DNA of 64,000 nucleotides, taken from Gymnothorax reevesii (lineage: Eukaryota; Chordata; Actinopteri; Anguilliformes; Muraenidae). The stretch lies in assembly GCA_029721435.1 (NCBI GenBank), contig CM056582.1, positions 37,530,611 to 37,594,610 on the forward strand, given 5' to 3'. Numbering within the stretch: position 1 is the stretch's first letter; every line of letters starts with the position of its first letter. Below are positions 18,985 to 31,636 of this stretch, piece after piece. Under the pieces are notes generated by a model. The model was not told the DNA's origin, searched no databases, and was given only the letters and a program-made list of their open reading frames with translations. The translations under genes were made by a program, and so were the position numbers.

Positions 18985-21900
18985 AAAAACAAAGGAACGT
19001 GATGGGCAAGAATGGCATGATCAAGTTGGCCAGTAAATGCATTGGATTGTCGTAGCAGCACGGTTGTCTTCCTTAGCCGTTTTGAATTCCCCTTTACACC
19101 TCTCCTTTACCTCATGACATTATCCAATTGTGGTTGAAGAAACGTTTATGGACATTAGAGCATATGACGTCATTTTTTGTCTATTCAAATTCTGCAGCAA
19201 AGTTATATAACTTATCCTTTATATGCCATATGATTAGGTCACACGGTCAGGTTGAATTATACTAGTCCTTTAATTGAAGCCTCATGTTTTTTCAGGTTAA
19301 TTTTTAAGAAACAGCTGTCTACTTTTAAAATGCACACGCGTTAAAGTATTGTTAAGGGTCTCTTTAATCTTCTGAACCAAGGACTGACACCTTATCCATT
19401 CGATCACACAGTCAGTTTCCATGATGTCAGCTCCATAGAATTAAAAACAGTAAAATGGACGATGTCATGGAGTTGTGGGGATCTGAAGGGAGCTTAAAAT
19501 GGCCACCCTTATTGATAAGAAAGTATTCCTATTGTGACACCTGAAAGGGAAGATCATAGAATTCCACAAAGGTTGGCCAGTATATACAAGCAGCATAGGT
19601 AGTTTCACTCAAGTCTGCCCACTCTTTGATGCAATTGTCAGTGCCCTTTTACTACAGTGTTTGAATTCTATGGATAGCTTAAGGGAGTGTCAGCAGACTT
19701 TTATAATACTATCTTGTATTCACTATTGACACAATAGGGACTTTAAGCAAGGGCGGATTTTGCGACGGCTACGGAACCCGGATATAGATCTGCACTCCGC
19801 TGATCGAGACTGAAGCCGTTGTGCCGGCGTTCTTTGCCGTAGCAGGCTGATCTACCATGGGGAAAGAACCAATCTCATGTGGCCACTACAACGCTTGGTT
19901 CAGGAGATTGAAAATGTTTTCTATCATTGATTGTGACACACAAAACATTATGTGTTTCAGTGGACTTTTCACACAGACACAGGATACTGTGTAAATTTCG
20001 CTGAGTAAAACCATAGTGAACAATTTTCTGCTGCAGGCTATATTCTCCCCTCATCCCAGCATGGCATACGGTACTTAATTTCTCTACCCTGTAAACATCT
20101 ATATTTACTCACATGTACATTAGTCTTTCTTCTACTGCTGTGCATGAAAAGTACACATATGATGTATATAAATGCACACTCCCATGCACTTTACCATTCA
20201 TTTACACTCTGATTAGATGTGTGCTTTAATTGTCAAACTTTACGTCTTTTTAAAATTGAATTGCTCAAAGTAAAGTTTATTAAAAAGATGCACATTTCTT
20301 TTGGTTATGCTCTGTTCCTGTACTTGGCATAATGACAACAAATTTGAATATTGTAATCAAATATTAACTGTTTCCCATTTCCCCTAAATCTATGACATCT
20401 ACTCCTTTTGCCAGTGGGAGCAGGACGAATGAGCACTCACACTGAATTAACTACTTTGCTGACAAACCCTGATTAAAATCCACTGTTGTTTAAAGTCTCT
20501 GCTGGATTTGACAGTGACAGCACCAGAGACACTTTTTTCCAGGTGCCATAGGCATTGCAAAATCTGCCATTGTTGCTGGTCCAGATGAAATGCACAATTC
20601 CAACCACGAAGGGACTCGAACCCTCAGTCTTCTGATCCAAAGTCAGACGCCTTATCCATTAGGCCACGTGGTCATTGCATGACAAGGCTGACTCCGAACA
20701 GTGAGCTGTGAGAACTGACAGCGGTTGATCAGTGCCATGTCAAATAACCGCTGTCATGTTGAGTTAAACAGCCCTGTCATTGAAAAACTCTCATGCTCAA
20801 TCACTCTCCAGATCCAAACTCAGGTGTTTCGACCGTATGGTCAGGCTGAGCAATGTTAGCCCCTTGACTGAAGTTTGGTGAGTTTTTTTCTCAGATTTCA
20901 GTGTTAGTAACACCAGCAAGATGATATGAAAAAACACCACCATCACACAACTATGCAAAGACTCAAGTCCTCAATCTTTTGATCCGGAGTCAGAAAGCTC
21001 CTCCATTAGGTGTCCTTTCATATTAGGTGACATCATTGGGGTTGACTTATGTTATTCCCTTAAACAAAGCCTTGTGAGTGTTAGTTTCAAGTTTCTGTTG
21101 CAGAAACTGTGACCAAGTCGTGTTAACAAGTACCAGCTTAAAAGAAAGTTTTTGCCCGAGAAACAGCTGGCAAGTGACATTAAAAAGCACCAGCACTAAA
21201 CAACCATGAATGGTCTCCAACTGTCAGTCTTAATACTTGAGTCAACTAAATTATCCAATATTTGCCTGATGTATTAGTTCACATGGTCAGGTTGAGTTTT
21301 GCTTGTCCCTTGACAGTGGTTTTGTGAGTTTTGTCAAGGTTCTTTCTAAAACCGCAGCCAGATAACATGAAAAACCACGACCAGAAGACACTTATGAAGG
21401 GACTCAGATCCTCAATGTTCTGGCTCAAAGTCAGAAACCTCACCTATTAGTTTGCTTTCATACATTACTACTACTATGTTACATTCAAAAGCTCTGTTAT
21501 TGAACAAGGTATGCTCAATTACCTTATCCAAAATCAGGTGCCCTGTGTATCGGACCGTAAAAAACAGCTTGCAAGTGATATAAACACAAGTGTCAAACAA
21601 GCAAGAAGGGACTACAGTCCTTCGTCTTCAGATCCGTAGCCAGGAATTTCTCCATTAGGGGCCCTTCATATTAGGTAACATCATATGACTGAATTGCTTT
21701 ATTGTCATGAAGAAAAGGTTCCAAGTTCTTTAACTGGTTTCTTTTGACGAAACAGCTACCAGTTCATATTAACAAGCACCAACTTTAAAGAAAGTTTTTA
21801 TGTAGGAAATACCGCAAGATACATTAACAAGCACCCCCATGAAACACCCTTGAAGGTTCTCCAACAATCAATCCGAAGATCAGGGCCATGTTGGAATAGT

Positions 21901-22144
21901 GTTTTTTGTCACGGAAAGTGGCTAACTTCTAGAAAATGAGCTGGAAGTGTATACACGGCAGCCATGAGAAGTGTATTCCAGTTTTGTAAATGTAAAGAAA
22001 AGGTGCTTCAATGCTTCCTAACGTATCACCTTTGACATAGGGTACACGAAACCATTCTTCATAAAAACAAAGGTGATAACGCCATCCAGCCATTCAGTGT
22101 GGCTGAACCATTTAAAGTGACGACCATCCATACGGGCAATCACA
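18985..22144. repeat. Repeat unit 7
   Basis: 3160 bp. Haplotype B with a different 6-bp deletion (type 2, caccagagacac near 20521) and the TTG-anticodon tRNA. Confidence 0.95.
20601..20673 (-). tRNA. tRNA with Arg body and TTG (Gln-type) anticodon, unit 7
   Basis: One base differs from the canonical gene. The anticodon loop is CTTTGGA instead of CTTCGGA, so the anticodon is TTG, which reads the glutamine codon CAA. The rest of the body, including all stems and both promoter boxes, is unchanged tRNA-Arg. The change is C to T at position 35 within a CpG, as expected from methyl-cytosine deamination. Position 35 is a major arginyl-tRNA synthetase identity element in most organisms. A transcript might therefore be uncharged, or charged with Arg or Gln and misread. 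A scanner may label it tRNA-Gln. A sequencing or assembly error in this one copy cannot be excluded. Confidence 0.8.
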
Positions 22145-25100
22145 AAAAACAAAGGAACGTGATGGGCAAGAATGGCATGATCAAGTTGGCCAGTAAATGC
22201 ATTGGATTGTCGTAGCAGCACGGTTGTCTTCCTTAGCCGTTTTGAATTCCCCTTTACACCTCTCCTTTACCTCATGACATTATCCAATTGTGGTTGAAGA
22301 AACGTTTATGGACATTAGAGCATATGACGTCATTTTTTGTCTATTCAAATTCTGCAGCAAAGTTATATAACTTATCCTTTATATGCCATATGATTAGGTC
22401 ACACGGTCAGGTTGAATTATACTAGTCCTTTAATTGAAGCCTCATGTTTTTTCAGGTTAATTTTTAAGAAACAGCTGTCTACTTTTAAAATGCACACGCG
22501 TTAAAGTATTGTTAAGGGTCTCTTTAATCTTCTGAACCAAGGACTGACACCTTATCCATTCGATCACACAGTCAGTTTCCATGATGTCAGCTCCATAGAA
22601 TTAAAAACAGTAAAATGGACGATGTCATGGAGTTGTGGGGATCTGAAGGGAGCTTAAAATGGCCACCCTTATTGATAAGTAAGTATTCCTATTGTGACAC
22701 CTGAAAGGGAAGATCATAGAATTCCACAAAGGTTGGCCAGAATATACAAGCAGCATAGGTAGTTTCACTCAAGTCTGCCCACTCTTTGATGCAATTGTCA
22801 GTGCCCTTTTACTACAGTGTTTGAATTCTACGGATAGCTTAAGGGAGTGTCAGCAGACTTTTATAATACTATCTTGTATTCACTATTGACACAATAGGGA
22901 CTTTAAGCAAGGGCGGATTTTGCGACGGCTACGGCACCCGGATATAGATCTGCACTCCGCTGATCAAGACTGAAGCCGTTGTGCCGGCGTTCTTTGCCGT
23001 AGCAGGCTGATCTACCATGGGGAAAGAACCAATCTCACGTGGCCACTACAACGCTTGGTTCAGGAGATTGAAAATGTTTTCTATAATTGATTGTGACACA
23101 CTAAACATTATGTGTTTCTGTGGACTTTTCACACAGACACAGGATACTGTGTAAATTTCGCTGAGTAAAACCATAGTGAACAATTTTCTGCTGCAGGCTA
23201 TATTCTCCCCTCATCCCAGCATGGCATACGGTACTTAATTTCTCTACCCTGTAAACATCTATATTTACTCACATGTACATTAGTCTTTCTTCTACTGCTG
23301 TGCATGAAAAGTACACATATGATGTATATAAATGCACACTCCCATGCACTTTACCATTCATTTACACTCTGATTAGATGTGTGCTTTAATTGTCAAACTT
23401 TACGTCTTTTTAAAATTGAATTGCTCAAAGTAAAGTTTATTAAAAAGATGCACATTTCTTTTGGTTATGCTCTGTTCCTGTACTTGGCATAATGACAACA
23501 AATTTGAATATTGTAATCAAATATTAACTGTTTCCCATTTCCCCTAAATCTATGACATCTACTCCTTTTGCCAGTGGGAGCAGGACGAATGAGCACTCAC
23601 ACTGAATTAACTACTTTGCTGACAAACCCTGATTAAAATCCACTGTTGTTTAAAGTCTCTGCTGGATTTGACAGTGACAGCACCAGCACTTGAGACACTT
23701 TTTTCCAGGTGCCATAGGCATTGCAAAATCTGCCATTGTTGCTGGTCCAGATGAAATGCACAATTCCAACCACGAAGGGACTCGAACCCTCAGTCTTCTG
23801 ATCCGAAGTCAGACGCCTTATCCATTAGGCCACGTGGTCATTGCATGACAAGGCTGACTCCGAACAGTGAGCTGTGAGAACTGACAGCGGTTGATCAGTG
23901 CCATGTCAAATAACCGCTGTCATGTTGAGTTAAACAGCCCTGTCATTGAAAAACTCTCATGCTCAATCACTCTCCAGATCCAAACTCAGGTGTTTCGACC
24001 GTATGGTCAGGCTGAGCAATGTTAGCCCCTTGACTGAAGTTTGGTGAGTTTTTTTCTCAGATTTCAGTGTTAGTAACACCAGCAAGATGATATGAAAAAA
24101 CACCACCATCACACAACTATGCAAAGACTCAAGTCCTCAATCTTTTGATCCGGAGTCAGAAAGCTCCTCCATTAGGTGTCCTTTCATATTAGGTGACATC
24201 ATTGGGGTTGACTTATGTTATTCCCTTAAACAAAGCCTTGTGAGTGTTAGTTTCAAGTTTCTGTTGCAGAAACTGTGACCAAGTCGTGTTAACAAGTACC
24301 AGCTTAAAAGAAAGTTTTTGCCCGAGAAACAGCTGGCAAGTGACATTAAAAAGCACATGCACTAAACAACCATGAATGGTCTCCAACTGTCAGTCTTAAT
24401 ACTTGAGTCAACTAAATTATCCAATATTTGCCTGATGTATTAGTTCACATGGTCAGGTTGAGTTTTGCTTGTCCCTTGACAGTGGTTTTGTGAGTTTTGT
24501 CAAGGTTCTTTCTAAAACCGCAGCCAGATAACATGAAAAACCACGACCAGAAGACACTTATGAAGGGACTCAGATCCTCAATGTTCTGGCTCAAAGTCAG
24601 AAACCTCACCTATTAGTTTGCTTTCATACATTACTACTACTATGTTACATTCAAAAGCTCTGTTATTGAACAAGGTATGCTCAATTACCTTATCCAAAAT
24701 CAGGTGCCCTGTGTATCGGACCGTAAAAAACAGCTTGCAAGTGATATAAACACAAGTGTCAAACAAGCAAGAAGGGACTACAGTCCTTCGTCTTCAGATC
24801 CGTAGCCAGGAATTTCTCCATTAGGGGCCCTTCATATTAGGTAACATCATATGACTGAATTGCTTTATTGTCATGAAGAAAAGGTTCCAAGTTCTTTAAC
24901 TGGTTTCTTTTGACGAAACAGCTACCAGTTCATATTAACAAGCACCAACTTTAAAGAAAGTTTTTATGTAGGAAATACCGCAAGATACATTAACAAGCAC
25001 CCCCATGAAACACCCTTGAAGGTTCTCCAACAATCAATCCGAAGATCAGGGCCATGTTGGAATAGTGTTTTTTGTCACGGAAAGTGGCTAACTTCTAGAA

Positions 25101-25310
25101 AATGAGCTGGAAGTGTATACACGGCAGCCATGAGAAGTGTATTCCAGTTTTGTAAATGTAAAGAAAAGGTGCTTCAATGCTTCCTAACGTATCACCTTTG
25201 ACATAGGGTACACGAAACCATTCTTCATAAAAACAAAGGTGATAACGCCATCCAGCCATTCAGTGTGGCTGAACCATTTAAAGTGACGACCATCCATACG
25301 GGCAATCACA
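22145..25310. repeat. Repeat unit 8
   Basis: 3166 bp. Haplotype A; private agcacatgcac near 24353 in spacer gamma 1. Confidence 0.95.
23767..23839 (-). tRNA. tRNA-Arg (TCG), unit 8
   Basis: Identical to the unit 1 gene; its unit carries the unit 1 haplotype. Confidence 0.96.
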
Positions 25311-28300
25311 AAAAACAAAGGAACGTGATGGGCAAGAATGGCATGATCAAGTTGGCCAGTAAATGCATTGGATTGTCGTAGCAGCACGGTTGTCTTCCTT
25401 AGCCGTTTTGAATTCCCCTTTACACCTCTCCTTTACCTCATGACATTATCCAATTGTGGTTGAAGAAACGTTTATGGACATTAGAGCATATGACGTCATT
25501 TTTTGTCTGTTCAAATTCTGCAGCAAAGTTATATAACTTATCCTTTATATGCCATATGATTAGGTCACACGGTCAGGTTGAATTATACTAGTCCTTTAAT
25601 TGAAGCCTCATGTTTTTTCAGGTTAATTTTTAAGAAACAGCTGTCTACTTTTAAAATGCACACGCGTTAAAGTATTGTTAAGGGTCTCTTTAATCTTCTG
25701 AACCAAGGACTGACACCTTATCCATTCGATCACACAGTCAGTTTCCATGATGTCAGCTCCATAGAATTAAAAACAGTAAAATGGACGATGTCATGGAGTT
25801 GTGGGGATCTGAAGGGAGCTTAAAATGGCCACCCTTATTGATAAGAAAGTATTCCTATTGTGACACCTGAAAGGGAAGATCATAGAATTCCACAAAGGTT
25901 GGCCAGTATATACAAGCAGCATAGGTAGTTTCACTCAAGTCTGCCCACTCTTTGATGCAATTGTCAGTGCCCTTTTACTACAGTGTTTGAATTCTATGGA
26001 TAGCTTAAGGGAGTGTCAGCAGACTTTTATAATACTATCTTGTATTCACTATTGACACAATAGGGACTTTAAGCAAGGGCGGATTTTGCGACGGCTACGG
26101 AACCCGGATATAGATCTGCACTCCGCTGATCGAGACTGAAGCCGTTGTGCCGGCGTTCTTTGCCGTAGCAGGCTGATCTACCATGGGGAAAGAACCAATC
26201 TCATGTGGCCACTACAACGCTTGGTTCAGGAGATTGAAAATGTTTTCTATCATTGATTGTGACACACAAAACATTATGTGTTTCAGTGGACTTTTCACAC
26301 AGACACAGGATACTGTGTAAATTTCGCTGAGTAAAACCATAGTGAACAATTTTCTGCTGCAGGCTATATTCTCCCCTCATCCCAGCATGGCATACGGTAC
26401 TTAATTTCTCTACCCTGTAAACATCTATATTTACTCACATGTACATTAGTCTTTCTTCTACTGCTGTGCATGAAAAGTACACATATGATGTATATAAATG
26501 CACACTCCCATGCACTTTACCATTCATTTACACTCTGATTAGATGTGTGCTTTAATTGTCAAACTTTACGTCTTTTTAAAATTGAATTGCTCAAAGTAAA
26601 GTTTATTAAAAAGATGCACATTTCTTTTGGTTATGCTCTGTTCCTGTACTTGGCATAATGACAACAAATTTGAATATTGTAATCAAATATTAACTGTTTC
26701 CCATTTCCCCTAAATCTATGACATCTACTCCTTTTGCCAGTGGGAGCAGGACGAATGAGCACTCACACTGAATTAACTACTTTGCTGACAAACCCTGATT
26801 AAAATCCACTGTTGTTTAAAGTCTCTGCTGGATTTGACAGTGACAGCACTTGAGACACTTTTTTCCAGGTGCCATAGGCATTGCAAAATCTGCCATTGTT
26901 GCTGGTCCAGATGAAATGCACAATTCCAACCACGAAGGGACTCGAACCCTCAGTCTTCTGATCCGAAGTCAGACGCCTTATCCATTAGGCCACGAGGTCA
27001 TTGCATGACAAGGCTGACTCCGAACAGTGAGCTGTGAGAACTGACAGCGGTTGATCAGTGCCATGTCAAATAACCGCTGTCATGTTGAGTTAAACAGCCC
27101 TGTCATTGAAAAACTCTCATGCTCAATCACTCTCCAGATCCAAACTCAGGTGTTTCGACCGTATGGTCAGGCTGAGCAATGTTAGCCCCTTGACTGAAGT
27201 TTGGTGAGTTTTTTTCTCAGATTTCAGTGTTAGTAACACCAGCAAGATGATATGAAAAAACACCACCATCACACAACTATGCAAAGACTCAAGTCCTCAA
27301 TCTTTTGATCCGGAGTCAGAAAGCTCCTCCATTAGGTGTCCTTTCATATTAGGTGACATCATTGGGGTTGACTTATGTTATTCCCTTAAACAAAGCCTTG
27401 TGAGTGTTAGTTTCAAGTTTCTGTTGCAGAAACTGTGACCAAGTCGTGTTAACAAGTACCAGCTTAAAAGAAAGTTTTTGCCCGAGAAACAGCTGGCAAG
27501 TGACATTAAAAAGCACCAGCACTAAACAACCATGAATGGTCTCCAACTGTCAGTCTTAATACTTGAGTCAACTAAATTATCCAATATTTGCCTGATGTAT
27601 TAGTTCACATGGTCAGGTTGAGTTTTGCTTGTCCCTTGACAGTGGTTTTGTGAGTTTTGTCAAGGTTCTTTCTAAAACCGCAGCCAGATAACATGAAAAA
27701 CCACGACCAGAAGACACTTATGAAGGGACTCAGATCCTCAATGTTCTGGCTCAAAGTCAGAAACCTCACCTATTAGTTTGCTTTCATACATTACTACTAC
27801 TATGTTACATTCAAAAGCTCTGTTATTGAACAAGGTATGCTCAATTACCTTATCCAAAATCAGGTGCCCTGTGTATCGGACCGTAAAAAACAGCTTGCAA
27901 GTGATATAAACACAAGTGTCAAACAAGCAAGAAGGGACTACAGTCCTTCGTCTTCAGATCCGTAGCCAGGAATTTCTCCATTAGGGGCCCTTCATATTAG
28001 GTAACATCATATGACTGAATTGCTTTATTGTCATGAAGAAAAGGTTCCAAGTTCTTTAACTGGTTTCTTTTGACGAAACAGCTACCAGTTCATATTAACA
28101 AGCACCAACTTTAAAGAAAGTTTTTATGTAGGAAATACCGCAAGATACATTAACAAGCACCCCCATGAAACACCCTTGAAGGTTCTCCAACAATCAATCC
28201 GAAGATCAGGGCCATGTTGGAATAGTGTTTTTTGTCACGGAAAGTGGCTAACTTCTAGAAAATGAGCTGGAAGTGTATACACGGCAGCCATGAGAAGTGT

Positions 28301-28470
28301 ATTCCAGTTTTGTAAATGTAAAGAAAAGGTGCTTCAATGCTTCCTAACGTATCACCTTTGACATAGGGTACACGAAACCATTCTTCATAAAAACAAAGGT
28401 GATAACGCCATCCAGCCATTCAGTGTGGCTGAACCATTTAAAGTGACGACCATCCATACGGGCAATCACA
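25311..28470. repeat. Repeat unit 9
   Basis: 3160 bp. Haplotype B, deletion type 1 and T5 tRNA as in units 2 and 3; private gtctgttc near 25506. Confidence 0.95.
26927..26999 (-). tRNA. tRNA-Arg (TCG) with A5-to-T acceptor change, unit 9
   Basis: Same T5:T68 mismatch as units 2 and 3 and the same 6-bp deletion downstream, although five units lie between. The shared pair of markers points to common descent, by displaced duplication or conversion, rather than repeated mutation. Confidence 0.85.
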
Positions 28471-31400
28471 AAAAACAAAGGAACGTGATGGGCAAGAATG
28501 GCATGATCAAGTTGGCCAGTAAATGCATTGGATTGTCGTAGCAGCACGGTTGTCTTCCTTAGCCGTTTTGAATTCCCCTTTACACCTCTCCTTTACCTCA
28601 TGACATTATCCAATTGTGGTTGAAGAAACGTTTATGGACATTAGAGCATATGACGTCATTTTTTGTCTATTCAAATTCTGCAGCAAAGTTATATAACTTA
28701 TCCTTTATATGCCATATGATTAGGTCACACGGTCAGGTTGAATTATACTAGTCCTTTAATTGAAGCCTCATGTTTTTTCAGGTTAATTTTTAAGAAACAG
28801 CTGTCTACTTTTAAAATGCACACGCGTTAAAGTATTGTTAAGGGTCTCTTTAATCTTCTGAACCAAGGACTGACACCTTATCCATTCGATCACACAGTCA
28901 GTTTCCATGATGTCAGCTCCATAGAATTAAAAACAGTAAAATGGACGATGTCATGGAGTTGTGGGGATCTGAAGGGAGCTTAAAATGGCCACCCTTATTG
29001 ATAAGAAAGTATTCCTATTGTGACACCTGAAAGGGAAGATCATAGAATTCCACAAAGGTTGGCCAGTATATACAAGCAGCATAGGTAGTTTCACTCAAGT
29101 CTGCCCACTCTTTGATGCAATTGTCAGTGCCCTTTTACTACAGTGTTTGAATTCTATGGATAGCTTAAGGGAGTGTCAGCAGACTTTTATAATACTATCT
29201 TGTATTCACTATTGACACAATAGGGACTTTAAGCAAGGGCGGATTTTGCGACGGCTACGGAACCCGGATATAGATCTGCACTCCGCTGATCGAGACTGAA
29301 GCCGTTGTGCCGGCGTTCTTTGCCGTAGCAGGCTGATCTACCATGGGGAAAGAACCAATCTCATGTGGCCACTACAACGCTTGGTTCAGGAGATTGAAAA
29401 TGTTTTCTATCATTGATTGTGACACACTAAACATTATGTGTTTCAGTGGACTTTTCACACAGACACAGGATACTGTGTAAATTTCGCTGAGTAAAACCAT
29501 AGTGAACAATTTTCTGCTGCAGGCTATATTCTCCCCTCATCCCAGCATGGCATACGGTACTTAATTTCTCTACCCTGTAAACATCTATATTTACTCACAT
29601 GTACATTAGTCTTTCTTCTACTGCTGTGCATGAAAAGTACACATATGATGTATATAAATGCATACTCCCATGCACTTTACCGTTCATTTACACTCTGATT
29701 AGATGTGTGCTTTAATTGTCAAACTTTACGTCTTTTTAAAATTGAATTGTTCAAAGTAAAGTTTATTAAAAAGATGCACATTTCTTTTGGTTATGCTCTG
29801 TTCCTGTACTTGGCATAATGACAATTAATTTGAATATTGTAATCAAATATTAACTGTTTCCCATTTCCCCTAAATCTATGACATCAACTCCTTTTGCTAG
29901 TGGGAGCAGAACAAATGAGCACTCACACTGAATTAACTACTTTGCTGACAAACCCTGATTAAAATGCACTTTTGTTTAAAGTCCCTGCTGGATTTGACAG
30001 TGACAGCACCAGCAATTGAGACACTTTTTTCCAGGTGCCATAGGCATTGCAAAATCTGCCATTGTTGCTGGTCCAGATGAAATGCACAATTCCAACCACG
30101 AAGGGACTCGAACCCTCAGTCTTCTGATCCGAAGTCAGACGCCTTATCCATTAGGCCACGTGGTCATTGCATGACAAGGCTGACTCCTAACAGTGAGCTG
30201 TGAGAACTGACAGCGGTTGATCAGTGCCATGTCAAATAACCGCTGTCATGTTGAGTTAAACAGCCCTGTCATTGAAAAACTCTCATACTCAATCACTCTC
30301 CAGATCCAAACTCAGGTGTTTCGACCGTATGGTCAGGCTGAGCAATGTTAGCCCCTTGACTGAAGTTTGGTGAGTTTTTTTCTCAGATTTCAGTGTTAGT
30401 AACACCAGCAAGATGATATGAAAAAACACCACCATCACACAACTATGCAAAGACTCAAGTCCTCAATCTTTTGATCCGGAGTCAGAAAGCTCCTCCATTA
30501 GGTGTCCTTTCATATTAGGTGACATCATTGGGGTTGACTTATGTTATTCCCTTAAACAAAGCCTTGTGAGTGTTAGTTTCAAGTTTCTGTTGCAGAAACT
30601 GTGACCAAGTCGTGTTCACAAGTACCAGCTTAAAAGAAAGTTTTTGCCCGAGAAACAGCTGGCAAGTGACATTAAAAAGCACCAGCACTAAACAACCATG
30701 AATGGTCTCCAACTGTCAGTCTTAATACTTGAGTCAACTAAATTATCCAATATTTGCCTGATGTATTAGTTCACATGGTCAGGTTGAGTTTTGCTTGTCC
30801 CTTGACAGTGGTTTTGTGAGTTTTGTCAAGGTTCTTTCTAAAACCGCAGCCAGATAACATGAAAAACCACGACCAGAAGACACTTATGAAGGGACTCAGA
30901 TCCTCAATGTTCTGGCTCAAAGTCAGAAACCTCACCTATTAGTTTGCTTTCATACATTACTACTACTATGTTACATTCAAAAGCTCTGTTATTGAACAAG
31001 GTATGCTCAATTACCTTATCCAAAATCAGGTGCCCTGTGTATCGGACCGTAAAAAACAGCTTGCAAGTGATATAAACACAAGTGTCAAACAAGCAAGAAG
31101 GGACTACAGTCCTTCGTCTTCAGATCCGTAGTCAGGAATTTCTCCATTAGGGGCCCTTCATATTAGGTAACATCATATGACTGAATTGCTTTATTGTCAT
31201 GAAGAAAAGGTTCCAAGTTCTTTAACTGGTTTCTTTTGACGAAACAGCTACCAGTTCATATTAACAAGCACCAACTTTAAAGAAAGTTTTTATGTAGGAA
31301 ATACCGCAAGATACATTAACAAGCACCCCCATGAAACACCCTTGAAGGTTCTCCAACAATCAATCCGAAGATCAGGGCCATGTTGGAATAGTGTTTTTTG

Positions 31401-31636
31401 TCACGGAAAGTGGCTAACTTCTAGAAAATGAGCTGGAAGTGTATACACGGCAGCCATGAGAAGTGTATTCCAGTTTTGTAAATGTAAAGAAAAGGTGCTT
31501 CAATGCTTCCTAACGTATCACCTTTGACATAGGGTACACGAAACCATTCTTCATAAAAACAAAGGTGATAACGCCATCCAGCCATTCAGTGTGGCTGAAC
31601 CATTTAAAGTGACGACCATCCATACGGGCAATCACA
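28471..31636. repeat. Repeat unit 10
   Basis: 3166 bp. Haplotype B up to about 29400, then a run of private substitutions to about 30620. Keeps gcccgag of units 1-9 but has gtagtc of units 11-20, so it is the transition unit. Confidence 0.95.
30093..30165 (-). tRNA. tRNA-Arg (TCG), unit 10
   Basis: The mature tRNA is identical to unit 1 although its flanks on both sides hold many private substitutions. The contrast suggests the gene itself has been kept or homogenised while the flanks diverged. Confidence 0.96.
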
